A DNA stretch of 34,396 bases. It comes from an uncultured Sutterella sp. (GTDB lineage: Bacteria; Pseudomonadota; Gammaproteobacteria; Burkholderiales; Burkholderiaceae_F). The notes beneath the pieces were generated by a model. It saw only the letters and a list, made by a program, of their open reading frames with translations. It did no database searches and was not told where the DNA came from. The stretch is taken from assembly GCA_937943605.1 (NCBI GenBank), contig CALEAW010000022.1, positions 1 to 34,396 on the forward strand, in the 5' to 3' direction. Each line of letters opens with the position of its first letter. Position 1 is the stretch's first letter. Shown here piece after piece: positions 23,579 to 31,447 of the stretch. Made by a program: the position numbers and the translations under genes.

Positions 23579-26488
23579 TTAGAGCGTACGAGCCACTTCG
23601 GTCACTTCGAAGATTTCGAGCTGATCAAGTTCGCGAATATCGTCATAACCCTTGAGGGAGAGACCGCATTCCTGACCGGCCTGAACTTCGCGGACGTCGT
23701 CCTTGAAGTGCTTCAAAGAAGCGAGTTCGCCCGTCCAAATGACCACGTTGTCGCGCAACAAGCGGACAGAGGCGTTGCGGCGGACCACACCTTCGAGCAC
23801 ACGGCAACCGGCAATATTGCCAACCTTCGGCACGCGAATGATCTGACGGATTTCGAGGAGACCCAAAGAAGATTCGCGACGTTCGGGCGAAAGCATACCG
23901 CCCAAAGCAGCCTTCACATCATCCACGGCATCGTAAATGATGTTGTAGTAACGGATGTCGATACCTTCGGTTTCAGCAACCTTACGCGCCTGGGCGTCAG
24001 CACGGACATTGAAGCCGATGATGACAGCCGAAGAGGCAGCGGCCAAGTTAACGTCGGATTCAGAGATACCACCCACAGCAGCGTGGACGACCTGAACGCG
24101 CACTTCGTCCGTAGAGAGCTTTGTAAGCGCATGGATAAGCGCTTCCTGAGAACCTTGAACGTCAGCCTTGATGATAAGCGGCAAGGTCTTGACTTCACCT
24201 TCATTGGCACCCGCAAAGAGGTTAGCCAAGTTGGTGGCGTGCTGCTTAGCCAACTTCTGGTCGCGGTACTTGCCCTGACGGAAGAGCGAAATTTCGCGAG
24301 CCTTACGTTCGTCATTAAGCACGAACACTTCGTCACCGGCAGCAGGAACACCAGAGAGACCCTGGATTTCGACCGGGATAGAAGGACCAGCAGCCTGCTG
24401 AGCCTTTCCGAGTTCGTTGATCATGGCACGAACGCGACCGAATTCCTGACCCACCAAAACGATGTCGCCACGATGGAGCGTACCGCCCTGAACAAGAATA
24501 GAAGCCACAGGACCACGACCCTTGTCAAGACGAGATTCAATCACAATACCGCGTGCAGGACCATCAACCGGTGCCTTAAGTTCAAGCATTTCTGCCTGGA
24601 GCAACACGTTTTCGAGCAATTCGTCCACACCCGTACCCTGCTTAGCAGAGACTGGGCAGAACGGCACATCGCCGCCCCATTCTTCAGGCATCACGTCGTT
24701 CGCAACGAGTTCCTGCTTAACGCGTTCTGGATTGGCTTCGGGCTTATCGATCTTGTTGATCGCCACCACGAGCGGCACGCCAGCAGCGCGAGCGTGAGCG
24801 ATAGCTTCCTTCGTCTGCGGCATCACGCCGTCGTCAGCAGCCACCACGAGAATGACCACGTCGGTCGACTGAGCACCGCGAGCACGCATGGCCGTAAAGG
24901 CTTCGTGACCCGGTGTATCGAGGAAGGTCACGATACCGCGCGGCGTCTTGACGTGATAAGCACCGATATGCTGGGTAATACCACCAGCTTCGCCAGCAGC
25001 CACCTTGGCACGACGGATATAGTCAAGCAAGGACGTCTTACCGTGGTCGACGTGACCCATGATGGTCACGACCGGCGGACGCGGCAAGGCTGGATATTCC
25101 GTGGTCTGCAATTCGCCGAGGATGGCCTCAGGATCGTCCGGCTTAGCAGCGATCGCATGATGCCCCATTTCTTCGACGATGAGCATGGCCGTATCCTGGT
25201 CAAGCATCTGGTTAATCGTCACCATCTGGCCCATCTTCATCAAGGTCTTGATGACTTCAGTTGCCTTCACGGCCATCTTGTAGGCAAGGTCGGCCACGCT
25301 GATGGTTTCAGGCACCTGGACTTCACGAACGATCTGTTCCTGAACCTGCTGAACCGGTTCAGCATGGCGGTTACGATCCTGGCTACGGCGACCGCGAGCA
25401 GTACGCCAACCCGTCTGACCGCTATCATCATCACCGCGCGTCTTGATCGTACGGCGATGCTGGCCTTCGTCAGCATAACGATCGTTGTTATTCTTGTTAC
25501 CCTTCTTACGATCAGACGGATGACCCTTACGGCCACCTTCGTTACTGTTCGTAGATGGTGCTTCAGCGGCTGGACGCTGATTACGGTTAGCCTTCTTCTG
25601 CTTAGCTTCCTTTTCAGCGGCAGGCTTACCTTCACCCTTATTCGGGCGACGCTCTTCCTGCTTAGCCGGTGCCTTTTCAGCCACCTTTTCCGTCTTTTCG
25701 GCATTCTTAGCGGCCTTCTTGGCCGTCATCACGCCGCTCTTACGCGACATCATGGCACGAATATTACGGGCTTCTTCTTCCGCCTTACGACGGGCTTCTT
25801 CACGACGCTTACGTTCAGCGGCTTCCGCTTCCATACGCTTGGCAGTCGCAGCGGCCACTTCTGCATCGAGTTTGGCCTTTTCCGCTTCACGGCGGGCAGC
25901 CTTCAAAGCGGCTGCATCTTTTTCCTGTTCTTTCTTCAAAGCTTCCTCACGGGCACGGGCTTGTTCAGCTTCACGACGGGCGGCTTCCGCGCGTTCCTGA
26001 GCGGCCTTACGCTCAGCTTCCTCGCGGGCACGGGCTTCCTGAGCACGACGCTCGGCTTCTGCACGAGCACGAGCTTCAGCTTCTTCGCGGGCACGTGCCT
26101 CAGCAGCAGCCTTCTCTGCGGCTGCCTTTTCAGCAGCCTCACGGGCCAGACGTGCCTCTTCTGCGACACGTGCAGCTTCCTCGGCAAGAACCTGCGGGTT
26201 CTTTACGAATACGCGCTTGCGACGCACTTCAACAGGAATCGCACGAGCGCGACCCGAGCCATCCTGTTGCTTAACGACGCTCTGTTCCTTGCGGGTAACA
26301 GTGATCTTGCGCTGAGAGCTTTGCGTACGTTCTACGCGAAGGCTGTCAAGCAGACGGGCCATATCAGCTTCGCTGAGCACATCTGATTCACTCGCCTTAT
26401 CGACACCTGCAGCCTTAAGTTGCGCCAAGAGTGTCTTGGCAGCCACTTTAAGATCCTGCGCAAATTCGTTTACCGTTTTGCTGGCCAT
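23579..26488 (-). CDS. infB: Translation initiation factor IF-2
   Basis: GTPase that brings fMet-tRNA to the 30S subunit. The 969-aa protein starts with an IF2 N domain (NEFAQDLKVAAKTLLAQLKA). A long charged Ala/Glu/Arg/Lys coiled-coil region follows (about 95-300), then a Lys/Gly/Asn-rich linker and a second IF2 N-type domain near 390. The G domain begins around 470: VTIMGHVDHGKTSLLDYIRR, DTPGHEAFTAMRARG, NKIDKPEANP. Domains II-IV follow to the end (EVTEVARTL). The frame is open upstream to 26596, but ATG at 26488 (MASKTV) has AAGGA 6-7 nt upstream and the family start. It lies in the rimP-nusA-infB-rbfA-truB cluster. Confidence 0.97.
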   Translation of the reverse strand: MASKTVNEFAQDLKVAAKTLLAQLKAAGVDKASESDVLSEADMARLLDSLRVERTQSSQRKITVTRKEQSVVKQQDGSGRARAIPVEVRRKRVFVKNPQVLAEEAARVAEEARLAREAAEKAAAEKAAAEARAREEAEARARAEAERRAQEARAREEAERKAAQERAEAARREAEQARAREEALKKEQEKDAAALKAARREAEKAKLDAEVAAATAKRMEAEAAERKRREEARRKAEEEARNIRAMMSRKSGVMTAKKAAKNAEKTEKVAEKAPAKQEERRPNKGEGKPAAEKEAKQKKANRNQRPAAEAPSTNSNEGGRKGHPSDRKKGNKNNNDRYADEGQHRRTIKTRGDDDSGQTGWRTARGRRSQDRNRHAEPVQQVQEQIVREVQVPETISVADLAYKMAVKATEVIKTLMKMGQMVTINQMLDQDTAMLIVEEMGHHAIAAKPDDPEAILGELQTTEYPALPRPPVVTIMGHVDHGKTSLLDYIRRAKVAAGEAGGITQHIGAYHVKTPRGIVTFLDTPGHEAFTAMRARGAQSTDVVILVVAADDGVMPQTKEAIAHARAAGVPLVVAINKIDKPEANPERVKQELVANDVMPEEWGGDVPFCPVSAKQGTGVDELLENVLLQAEMLELKAPVDGPARGIVIESRLDKGRGPVASILVQGGTLHRGDIVLVGQEFGRVRAMINELGKAQQAAGPSIPVEIQGLSGVPAAGDEVFVLNDERKAREISLFRQGKYRDQKLAKQHATNLANLFAGANEGEVKTLPLIIKADVQGSQEALIHALTKLSTDEVRVQVVHAAVGGISESDVNLAAASSAVIIGFNVRADAQARKVAETEGIDIRYYNIIYDAVDDVKAALGGMLSPERRESSLGLLEIRQIIRVPKVGNIAGCRVLEGVVRRNASVRLLRDNVVIWTGELASLKHFKDDVREVQAGQECGLSLKGYDDIRELDQLEIFEVTEVARTL

Positions 26489-26730
26489 AAATTCCTTACT
26501 CCTTGATGCACCCGTCGAATAGGCACATCGTTTGAAACAACGTACCAACCCTAAACGGCGTACATCTGCCGTGTCTATCCTCACCCAGACGGCCATCAGC
26601 CTTCAAAAGTTGGACGCACGACGATTAATCTATTCGCGGTCAAAGACTATGTTGATTTGACTTATCACCCTAAGTCGGGGTGCCGTCTTCGCCTTACTGC
26701 TTAAGCACCCCCATAGAACGTGACCGCTAG
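26489..26730 (-). other. Structured nusA-infB spacer (infB leader)
   Basis: 242 nt without a convincing gene. On the minus strand it begins with two consecutive hairpins: GGGGTGC / GCACCCC (arms at 26677-26683 and 26705-26711) and GACTTA / TAAGTC (26659-26676). Further down, CGAATAG and CTATTCG (about 26630 and 26520) can pair over roughly 110 nt and enclose smaller ACGGC/GCCGT and CGTT/AACG hairpins. No T-runs follow the stems, so these look like mRNA structure rather than terminators. Confidence 0.4.
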
Positions 26731-28224
26731 TTATTCGAACCAGTGTTCACGAGCGCGCATGATCAAATCGCTAGCACGATCCGCTTCGATGCCCGTCATT
26801 TCCACGAGGTCATCCGTCGCGAGCTCAGCCAAGTCATCAAGCGTTTTCACACCCTGACTCACGAGCTTGCTAGCGAGATCGTTATCCATGCCTTCAAGAC
26901 CGAGCAACGGTTCATCAGCCTTGCGAAGATTTTCTTCACGCGTAATCGCATCGGCAAGCAACTTATTACGGGCACGCTGGCGCAATTCATCAACCGTTTC
27001 TTGGTCGAACGCTTCGATCGCGTAGAGTTCCTTTTCAGGCACATAAGCGATTTCTTCGATCGAGCAGAAGCCTTCACCAATCAACACATCAGCAGCAGCT
27101 TCGTCGAGATCAAGACTATCCATGAATTCAGCACGGATCTTAGCCACTTCTTCATCACGCTTCTGTGCAGCGACCGTTTCGGTCATGATATTGATCTGCC
27201 AACCCGTCAAATCGGAGGCCAAGCGAACGTTCTGACCAGAGCGACCAATAGCGATGGCAAGATTGTCTTCGTCGACCACCACTTCCATCGTGTGCGTTTC
27301 CTCAAGCATCACGATCGAACGAACCTTAGCGGGTTCAAGAGCACCCACCACGAACTGAGCCGGATCTTCATTCCAAGGCACGATGTCAACGCGTTCACCA
27401 CCGAGCTCATTCGTCACGGCATTCACACGAGAACCACGCATGCCAACGCAGGTACCGATCGGGTCGATACGACGGTCGCGAGCATACACGGCGATCTTAG
27501 CGCGGGTACCCGGGTCACGTGCAGCGGACTTGATTTCAAGCAAACCTTCTTCAATTTCAGGCACTTCGAGTTCGAAGAGCTTCTTAATGAATTCAGGCGA
27601 CGTGCGAGACAAGAAGACCTGCTGACCCTTGTTGGATTCACCGACATGATCCACATAGGCGCGCACGCGGTCACCCGTACGAAGGTTTTCGCGCGGGATC
27701 ATGTGACTACGCGGCAAGCGAGCTTCCAAGCGACCGATTTCAACAATGGCATCGCCTTTGTCAATACGCTTGATCGTACCTGTCACGATGCTTTCGTTAC
27801 GAGCCAAGAATTCCTTGAGAATCTGTTCACGTTCGGCATCACGAAGACGCTGCAAGATAACCTGCTTAGCATCCTGAGCAAAACGACGACCCGTCGTATC
27901 AACGTCAATCACTTCGATTTCACGTTCAATGAAGTCACCAGGCTGGATTTCAGGATATTCATCCGTCACGTCAGAATACATTTCCTGGCGATCGGGTTCC
28001 TGAAGACCTTCATCGTCAGCCACCACGAGCCAACGGCGAGCGGCCTTGAATTCACCCGTCACACGATCAACATGGACAACCACGTCAGCATCTTCACCGG
28101 GGAACTGGGCCTTCTTCACAGCGCTAGCAAGCGCAGCTTCGAGGACGCCGAAAACGGTATCCTTAGCAACATTCTTTTCGCTTGCGAGCACATCGACAAG
28201 CGCGAGCATTTCACGGCAGTTCAT
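26731..28224 (-). CDS. nusA: Transcription termination/antitermination factor NusA
   Basis: RNA-polymerase-binding factor controlling pausing, termination and rRNA antitermination. It has 497 aa, typical of proteobacteria. Order: N-terminal domain to about 135; S1 domain (IVTGTIKRIDKGDAIVEIGRLEARLPRSHMI) about 140-200; KH1 with IDPIGTCVGMRGSRVNAVTNEL; KH2 with NLAIAIGRSGQNVRLASDLTGW; two acidic C-terminal repeats (about 360-495). ATG at 28224 lies 5 nt after rimP with AAGG upstream. Confidence 0.97.
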   Translation of the reverse strand: MNCREMLALVDVLASEKNVAKDTVFGVLEAALASAVKKAQFPGEDADVVVHVDRVTGEFKAARRWLVVADDEGLQEPDRQEMYSDVTDEYPEIQPGDFIEREIEVIDVDTTGRRFAQDAKQVILQRLRDAEREQILKEFLARNESIVTGTIKRIDKGDAIVEIGRLEARLPRSHMIPRENLRTGDRVRAYVDHVGESNKGQQVFLSRTSPEFIKKLFELEVPEIEEGLLEIKSAARDPGTRAKIAVYARDRRIDPIGTCVGMRGSRVNAVTNELGGERVDIVPWNEDPAQFVVGALEPAKVRSIVMLEETHTMEVVVDEDNLAIAIGRSGQNVRLASDLTGWQINIMTETVAAQKRDEEVAKIRAEFMDSLDLDEAAADVLIGEGFCSIEEIAYVPEKELYAIEAFDQETVDELRQRARNKLLADAITREENLRKADEPLLGLEGMDNDLASKLVSQGVKTLDDLAELATDDLVEMTGIEADRASDLIMRAREHWFE

Positions 28225-28229
28225 GGCAT

Positions 28230-28790
28230 TTAACCTTTAAAGTTCAATTCAGCGAGAAGATTGGCACGATCCACATCAGAGAGCGGGAAAGTCACACGGA
28301 CAGGCGGCACGTCGGCGGTCTTCTTCTTACGATTGCGAAGCGCAGCGGCGCTCGGCGTACGTGCGATGTCCACTTCAAAGAAGTCAAACGTAATGACTTC
28401 TGCGCCGGACTCACCTTCGATGCCCACGATGCGACCTTCGAGCTTACGACGACCGGCTTCAGGGAAGCCTTCGGCACGAAGCGGGGCAAAAAGCTCAACA
28501 TGAGCCAGTTCGCCAACAAAACGTTCCCAGTCACGAGCACGCTTCAATGGGCGTTCAACCCCAGGCGAAGACACTTCAAGACGCTCGTAGGGAATATCTT
28601 CCACCGTAAAAAGATGGCTGAGCTGATCGCTCACACGTTCGCAATCTTCGAGCGAAATACCGCCTTCAGCGGTCGTATCGATCGTAACGCGAACCAAACC
28701 GCGGGCAAGGCGTTCAAGTTCCACGAACTCATAACCCATGCCTTCCACGGTACGTTCAACGAGCTCGTTAAGCGCTCCGGAATTGGTCAT
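28230..28790 (-). CDS. rimP: Ribosome maturation factor RimP
   Basis: 30S assembly factor. The 186-aa protein is slightly longer than the E. coli form because of a C-terminal insertion rich in basic residues (RNRKKKTADV). The core has LVERTVEGMGYEFVELE, VRVTIDT, GISLEDCERVSDQLSHLF and LEVSSPGVERPLKRARDWERFVG. ATG at 28790 has AAGGAAG 10 nt upstream. It is the first gene of the nusA-infB operon. The 28791-28915 leader contains a perfect 7-bp hairpin GATGACC / GGTCATC (28882-28905) but no clear promoter. Confidence 0.95.
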   Translation of the reverse strand: MTNSGALNELVERTVEGMGYEFVELERLARGLVRVTIDTTAEGGISLEDCERVSDQLSHLFTVEDIPYERLEVSSPGVERPLKRARDWERFVGELAHVELFAPLRAEGFPEAGRRKLEGRIVGIEGESGAEVITFDFFEVDIARTPSAAALRNRKKKTADVPPVRVTFPLSDVDRANLLAELNFKG

Positions 28791-28915
28791 TGATCAAACT
28801 TCCTTTTGAAAAAACAACCGATCGTCACTAGACCGGCTTGGGCAGAGGAATCGTCATGATTTCCACTGCAATGAGCGAGTAGATGACCAAATCACATAGG
28901 TCATCCTGAAAAATT

Positions 28916-28942
28916 CCAAAAAAAAATGGGCAAACGCCCATT
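28916..28942 (-). terminator. Terminator of the 28.9-29.1 kb RNA gene
   Basis: A perfect 7-bp stem (AATGGGC / GCCCATT) with an AAAC/GTTT tetraloop, followed on the minus strand by nine Ts in all. A textbook Rho-independent terminator that separates the RNA gene from rimP. Confidence 0.95.
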
Positions 28943-29141
28943 CGAAACCCTTTGTCGTCGGCGGTCCGTCTACAGCCTTGAGCGTTTGAACATTTCAACG
29001 CGGCCTCGGGATTCTCTTTCCGACAGGGTAACAGTCTTGCCTCACATCGCAAAACTGCCTGAACATCTTCAATGAAAACACGCAATCTCACGTTTGCTTG
29101 AGAAGCGTACGAATCATACCGCCAAGGGTTTTCATGAATGC
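28917..29141 (-). ncRNA. Structured noncoding RNA gene, about 225 nt
   Basis: An independent unit on the minus strand between rluB and rimP: a near-consensus promoter (29147-29175), about 225 nt, then a strong terminator. The ends can pair: CATTC and GAAAACCCTT near the 5' end (29124-29140) with AAAGGGTTTC and GAATG near the 3' end (28939-28953), continued by GGCGGT (29118-29123) / ACCGCC (28960-28965). Inside are a hairpin CAGTTTTGC / GCAAGACTG and a hairpin GCGTTGAA / TTCAAACGC (one bulge), plus ACGC-CUCA / UGAG-GCGU. Paired ends and size recall 6S RNA (ssrS), but I cannot confirm the 6S consensus, and the internal hairpins could be a multibranch fold. An open frame across it runs through promoter and terminator and is not a gene. 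Confidence 0.65.
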
Positions 29142-29146
29142 CCCTG

Positions 29147-29175
29147 ATTGTAGGAGAAAACGCGCCCCCGTGCAA
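29147..29175 (-). promoter_or_regulatory. Sigma-70 promoter of the RNA gene
   Basis: On the minus strand TTGCAC (29170-29175) and TACAAT (29147-29152) are separated by exactly 17 nt. The start is expected at a G near 29141. Confidence 0.8.
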
Positions 29176-29219
29176 GTGCCTAAAGCGCATTTTCTCCATC
29201 ACAGGATGGGACTCTCCTA

Positions 29220-30464
29220 TTATTGACGGCCGCCCTGACGACGACGTTGCGTCGGACGATCACTCATATCGCGAGCCTCCCAAAGAGGAACGCCTGTGCG
29301 GTCAGAACGCCCCGACTTAAAGCGCGTACCACGACGCGCTTCACGGGCTTCTTCCTCGGCTTGAGCACGCGCACGGGCACGCGCCTTTTCACGAGCGACA
29401 GCCTTTTCAGCTTTCTTAGCTTCAGCCTTTGCGGGCGCCGTTGCGGCCATCTTCTTTTCGGCTTCGTCAAGATCCAACATCCAAGCGCGAACTTCTTCTG
29501 GCGTCAACTCCATGCGCTTGCCACGAGGTAACGACTTCGGCAAAGAGACCGCACCATAGCGAACACGAATCAAGCGTGAAACAGTCATGCCTACCGCTTC
29601 AAACATACGACGCACTTCGCGGTTACGACCTTCGCGGATTTGGACGAGATACCAGTGATTCATCCCGGTACCGCCCTGGTCTTCAAGCTTATCGAACTTT
29701 GCGATCCCGTCTTCGAGTTCAATACCCTGTTGCAACTGAAGCATCTGTTCGGCTTCGAGTTCACCAATCACACGCACCGCGTATTCGCGATCAATTTCGT
29801 AACGGGGGTGCATCAAACGATTGGCCAAAGCACCCGACGTCGTAAAGAGCAACAAACCTTCGGTATTAAAGTCCAAACGACCGACAGCAACCCATCGAGC
29901 GCCAGATACACGCGGCAATCGAGCAAAGACTGACGGACGACCTTCAGGGTCATCACGAGAGACAATTTCGCCCGCCATCTTGTGGTACATCAACACACGC
30001 GGCGTCGAAGACGCTTGCATATTACGGCGAACCAAACGACCTTCAACACGAATCATATCGGCAGCCGTCACACGGTCACCCACCGTGGCCGTCTGCCCAT
30101 TCACAGTAACGACACCCGAAGCAATTAAGGCCTCCATGTCACGACGAGAACCAAGACCAGCCTCAGCCAACACCTTCTGCAGCTTTTCGGTCGGCAAATC
30201 CATCGGACTCTGCTGCTTACGTGCACGGTCAATAATATCTAGCGCGATCGGACGATCAGCAAAACCAGCGTAACCATCCGCCTCAGCTTCCATATGACCA
30301 AAGGCAGCGCGTGGAGACGCTAAATCAGCGCGTTCAGAAAACGGGGCTTCATCACGCTGGCGACGCGTGCGCGAGAGATTCCCTTCGCCAGGACGACGAA
30401 ATGGCGTACGCTTACGCTCATTCTGTTGCGGACGACGGCCGCGCGTATTATTCGTGTTTCTCAA
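29220..30464 (-). CDS. rluB: 23S rRNA pseudouridine synthase, RluB type
   Basis: RsuA-family enzyme, expected to make pseudouridine 2605 of 23S rRNA. The 414-aa protein has a basic N-terminal extension of about 90 residues, an S4 RNA-binding domain (LQKVLAEAGLGSRRDMEALIASG), and the catalytic domain with GRLDFNTEGLLLFTTSG (catalytic Asp), HPRYEIDREYAVRV and REGRNREVRRMFEAVG. An Ala/Lys/Arg-rich C-terminal tail follows. No ATG suits the start. TTG at 30464 lies 7 nt after AAGGAG and gives a 17-nt overlap with the scpB end. A later start inside the basic extension cannot be excluded. RluE/RluF are alternatives, but the scpB neighbourhood supports RluB. Confidence 0.9.
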   Translation of the reverse strand: MRNTNNTRGRRPQQNERKRTPFRRPGEGNLSRTRRQRDEAPFSERADLASPRAAFGHMEAEADGYAGFADRPIALDIIDRARKQQSPMDLPTEKLQKVLAEAGLGSRRDMEALIASGVVTVNGQTATVGDRVTAADMIRVEGRLVRRNMQASSTPRVLMYHKMAGEIVSRDDPEGRPSVFARLPRVSGARWVAVGRLDFNTEGLLLFTTSGALANRLMHPRYEIDREYAVRVIGELEAEQMLQLQQGIELEDGIAKFDKLEDQGGTGMNHWYLVQIREGRNREVRRMFEAVGMTVSRLIRVRYGAVSLPKSLPRGKRMELTPEEVRAWMLDLDEAEKKMAATAPAKAEAKKAEKAVAREKARARARAQAEEEAREARRGTRFKSGRSDRTGVPLWEARDMSDRPTQRRRQGGRQ

Positions 30465-31062
30465 AATCAATCTCCTTCTGAAGAGGCACAAGCTCTTCGT
30501 CCGTCACCGCGTCTCGCGGATCTCCCACCGACAATAAAAAGTCGGGCAAAGTCTCGGCATCAAGACTTGGCAGATCTGCAAGACTTTTGAGACCGAGGTC
30601 ATTCAAAAATTGTTTCGTGGTACCAAGTAAAGCTGGTCGACCAGGACTTTCACGATACCCTACCGTTTCAATCCAGCCTCTTTCTTCAAACTGACGTAAT
30701 GTCGCTGGATTAATCGTTACGCCACGTAGCTCTTCAATATCACCACGAGTAACCGGTTGACGATAAGCCACAATGGCTAACGTCTCCATGGCAGCACGAG
30801 TATATCGCTGAGGTTTTTCGTCAGAAAGGCGAAGTAAAAATGGACCAGCGTCGACAGCTGTTTGAAACCGCCATCCATCCGTTAACTCCACCAAGACCAT
30901 GGCTCGAGAAGCCCAAAAGGCTTGAAGACTTAACAGATGTTCTTTGACCGTTTTAGCACTCAATCGATCGTCAAATAACCGACGCAGATCTCGCACCGAC
31001 ACAGGACGCTGCGCGCTTAAAAGGGCAGCCTCGATGATGTATTGAGGATCTGTAGAAGGCAT
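30448..31062 (-). CDS. scpB: Segregation and condensation protein ScpB
   Basis: Kleisin-associated winged-helix subunit of the SMC-ScpAB complex that organises chromosomes. It has 204 aa. Family motifs: IIEAALLSAQRPVSVRDL, TDGWRFQTA, RYTRAAMETLAIVAYRQPVTRGDIEELRGV, and GWIETVGYRESPGRPALLGTTKQFLNDLGL. ATG at 31062 lacks a clear ribosome site. scpA is not adjacent. The stop overlaps the start region of rluB, a common pairing. Confidence 0.94.
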   Translation of the reverse strand: MPSTDPQYIIEAALLSAQRPVSVRDLRRLFDDRLSAKTVKEHLLSLQAFWASRAMVLVELTDGWRFQTAVDAGPFLLRLSDEKPQRYTRAAMETLAIVAYRQPVTRGDIEELRGVTINPATLRQFEERGWIETVGYRESPGRPALLGTTKQFLNDLGLKSLADLPSLDAETLPDFLLSVGDPRDAVTDEELVPLQKEIDFEKHE

Positions 31063-31121
31063 ATCGACAGCAAATTGAAGCAGAAACTGCGCTCATTGTA
31101 AGAAATGCAGCAAACAAAAGA

Positions 31122-31154
31122 AAGATCCCGCAGGCCTGAGTGCTCTACGGGATC
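31122..31154 (-). terminator. Terminator of tRNA-Ser
   Basis: A perfect 7-bp stem (GATCCCG / CGGGATC) with a 7-base loop, then TTTCTTTTGTTT on the minus strand. It lies about 65 nt after the tRNA gene and also before scpB. Confidence 0.8.
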
Positions 31155-31220
31155 CCTATCTATGTTGACCTATGTTGCGTCAACCATGACTCAGGCTCAT
31201 CTGCTGGGTCATCTGTAACC

Positions 31221-31311
31221 TGGCGGAAGGAGTGGGATTTGAACCCACGATACGGTATAACCGTATACCGGATTTCGAGTCCGGCGCATTCGACCTCTCT
31301 GCCATCCTTCC
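31221..31311 (-). tRNA. tRNA-Ser (anticodon CGA)
   Basis: The minus strand shows a complete 91-nt tRNA with encoded CCA. Acceptor GGAAGGA / TCCTTCC with discriminator G; anticodon stem CCGGA / TCCGG with loop CTCGAAA, giving CGA (reads UCG); a long variable arm typical of serine (TATACGG-TTA-TACCGTA, with extended pairing); and T arm GTGGG-TTCAAAT-CCCAC. Confidence 0.98.
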
Positions 31312-31337
31312 ATCATCTGCTGATGATTAGAGGATGA

Positions 31338-31366
31338 ATATTACAGAACCTATGTTGTTTTGTCAA
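31338..31366 (-). promoter_or_regulatory. Strong sigma-70 promoter of tRNA-Ser
   Basis: On the minus strand TTGACA (31361-31366) and TAATAT (31338-31343) are 17 nt apart, close to consensus, about 27 nt before the 5' end of the tRNA. Confidence 0.85.
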
Positions 31367-31380
31367 CGAACAGACTCTGA

Positions 31381-31415
31381 AAAAAAGGGGAGCACGAAAA
31401 AACGTACACCCCCTT
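31381..31415 (-). terminator. Terminator of serS
   Basis: Minus strand: stem AAGGGG...CCCCTT with inner GTACG / CGTGC, then seven Ts. It lies about 33 nt after the serS stop. The tRNA-Ser promoter follows directly. Confidence 0.85.
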
Positions 31416-31447
31416 ATCGTTCTCAATCGAATGACTTGATCGGCTAC

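Noticed and set aside
23708..26386. 892-codon open frame antisense to infB
   Set aside because: It mirrors infB exactly and its composition is that of antisense codon bias. Long antisense frames also occur over nusA, typA and serS for the same reason. No ribosome site or family likeness.
26743..28233. 496-codon open frame antisense to nusA
   Set aside because: Shadow frame created by strong codon bias of nusA; the protein sequence is low-complexity-like and resembles nothing I know.
28828..29202. 124-codon minus-strand frame between rluB and rimP
   Set aside because: It runs through a promoter and a perfect terminator, and has no family likeness. The segment is better explained as an RNA gene.
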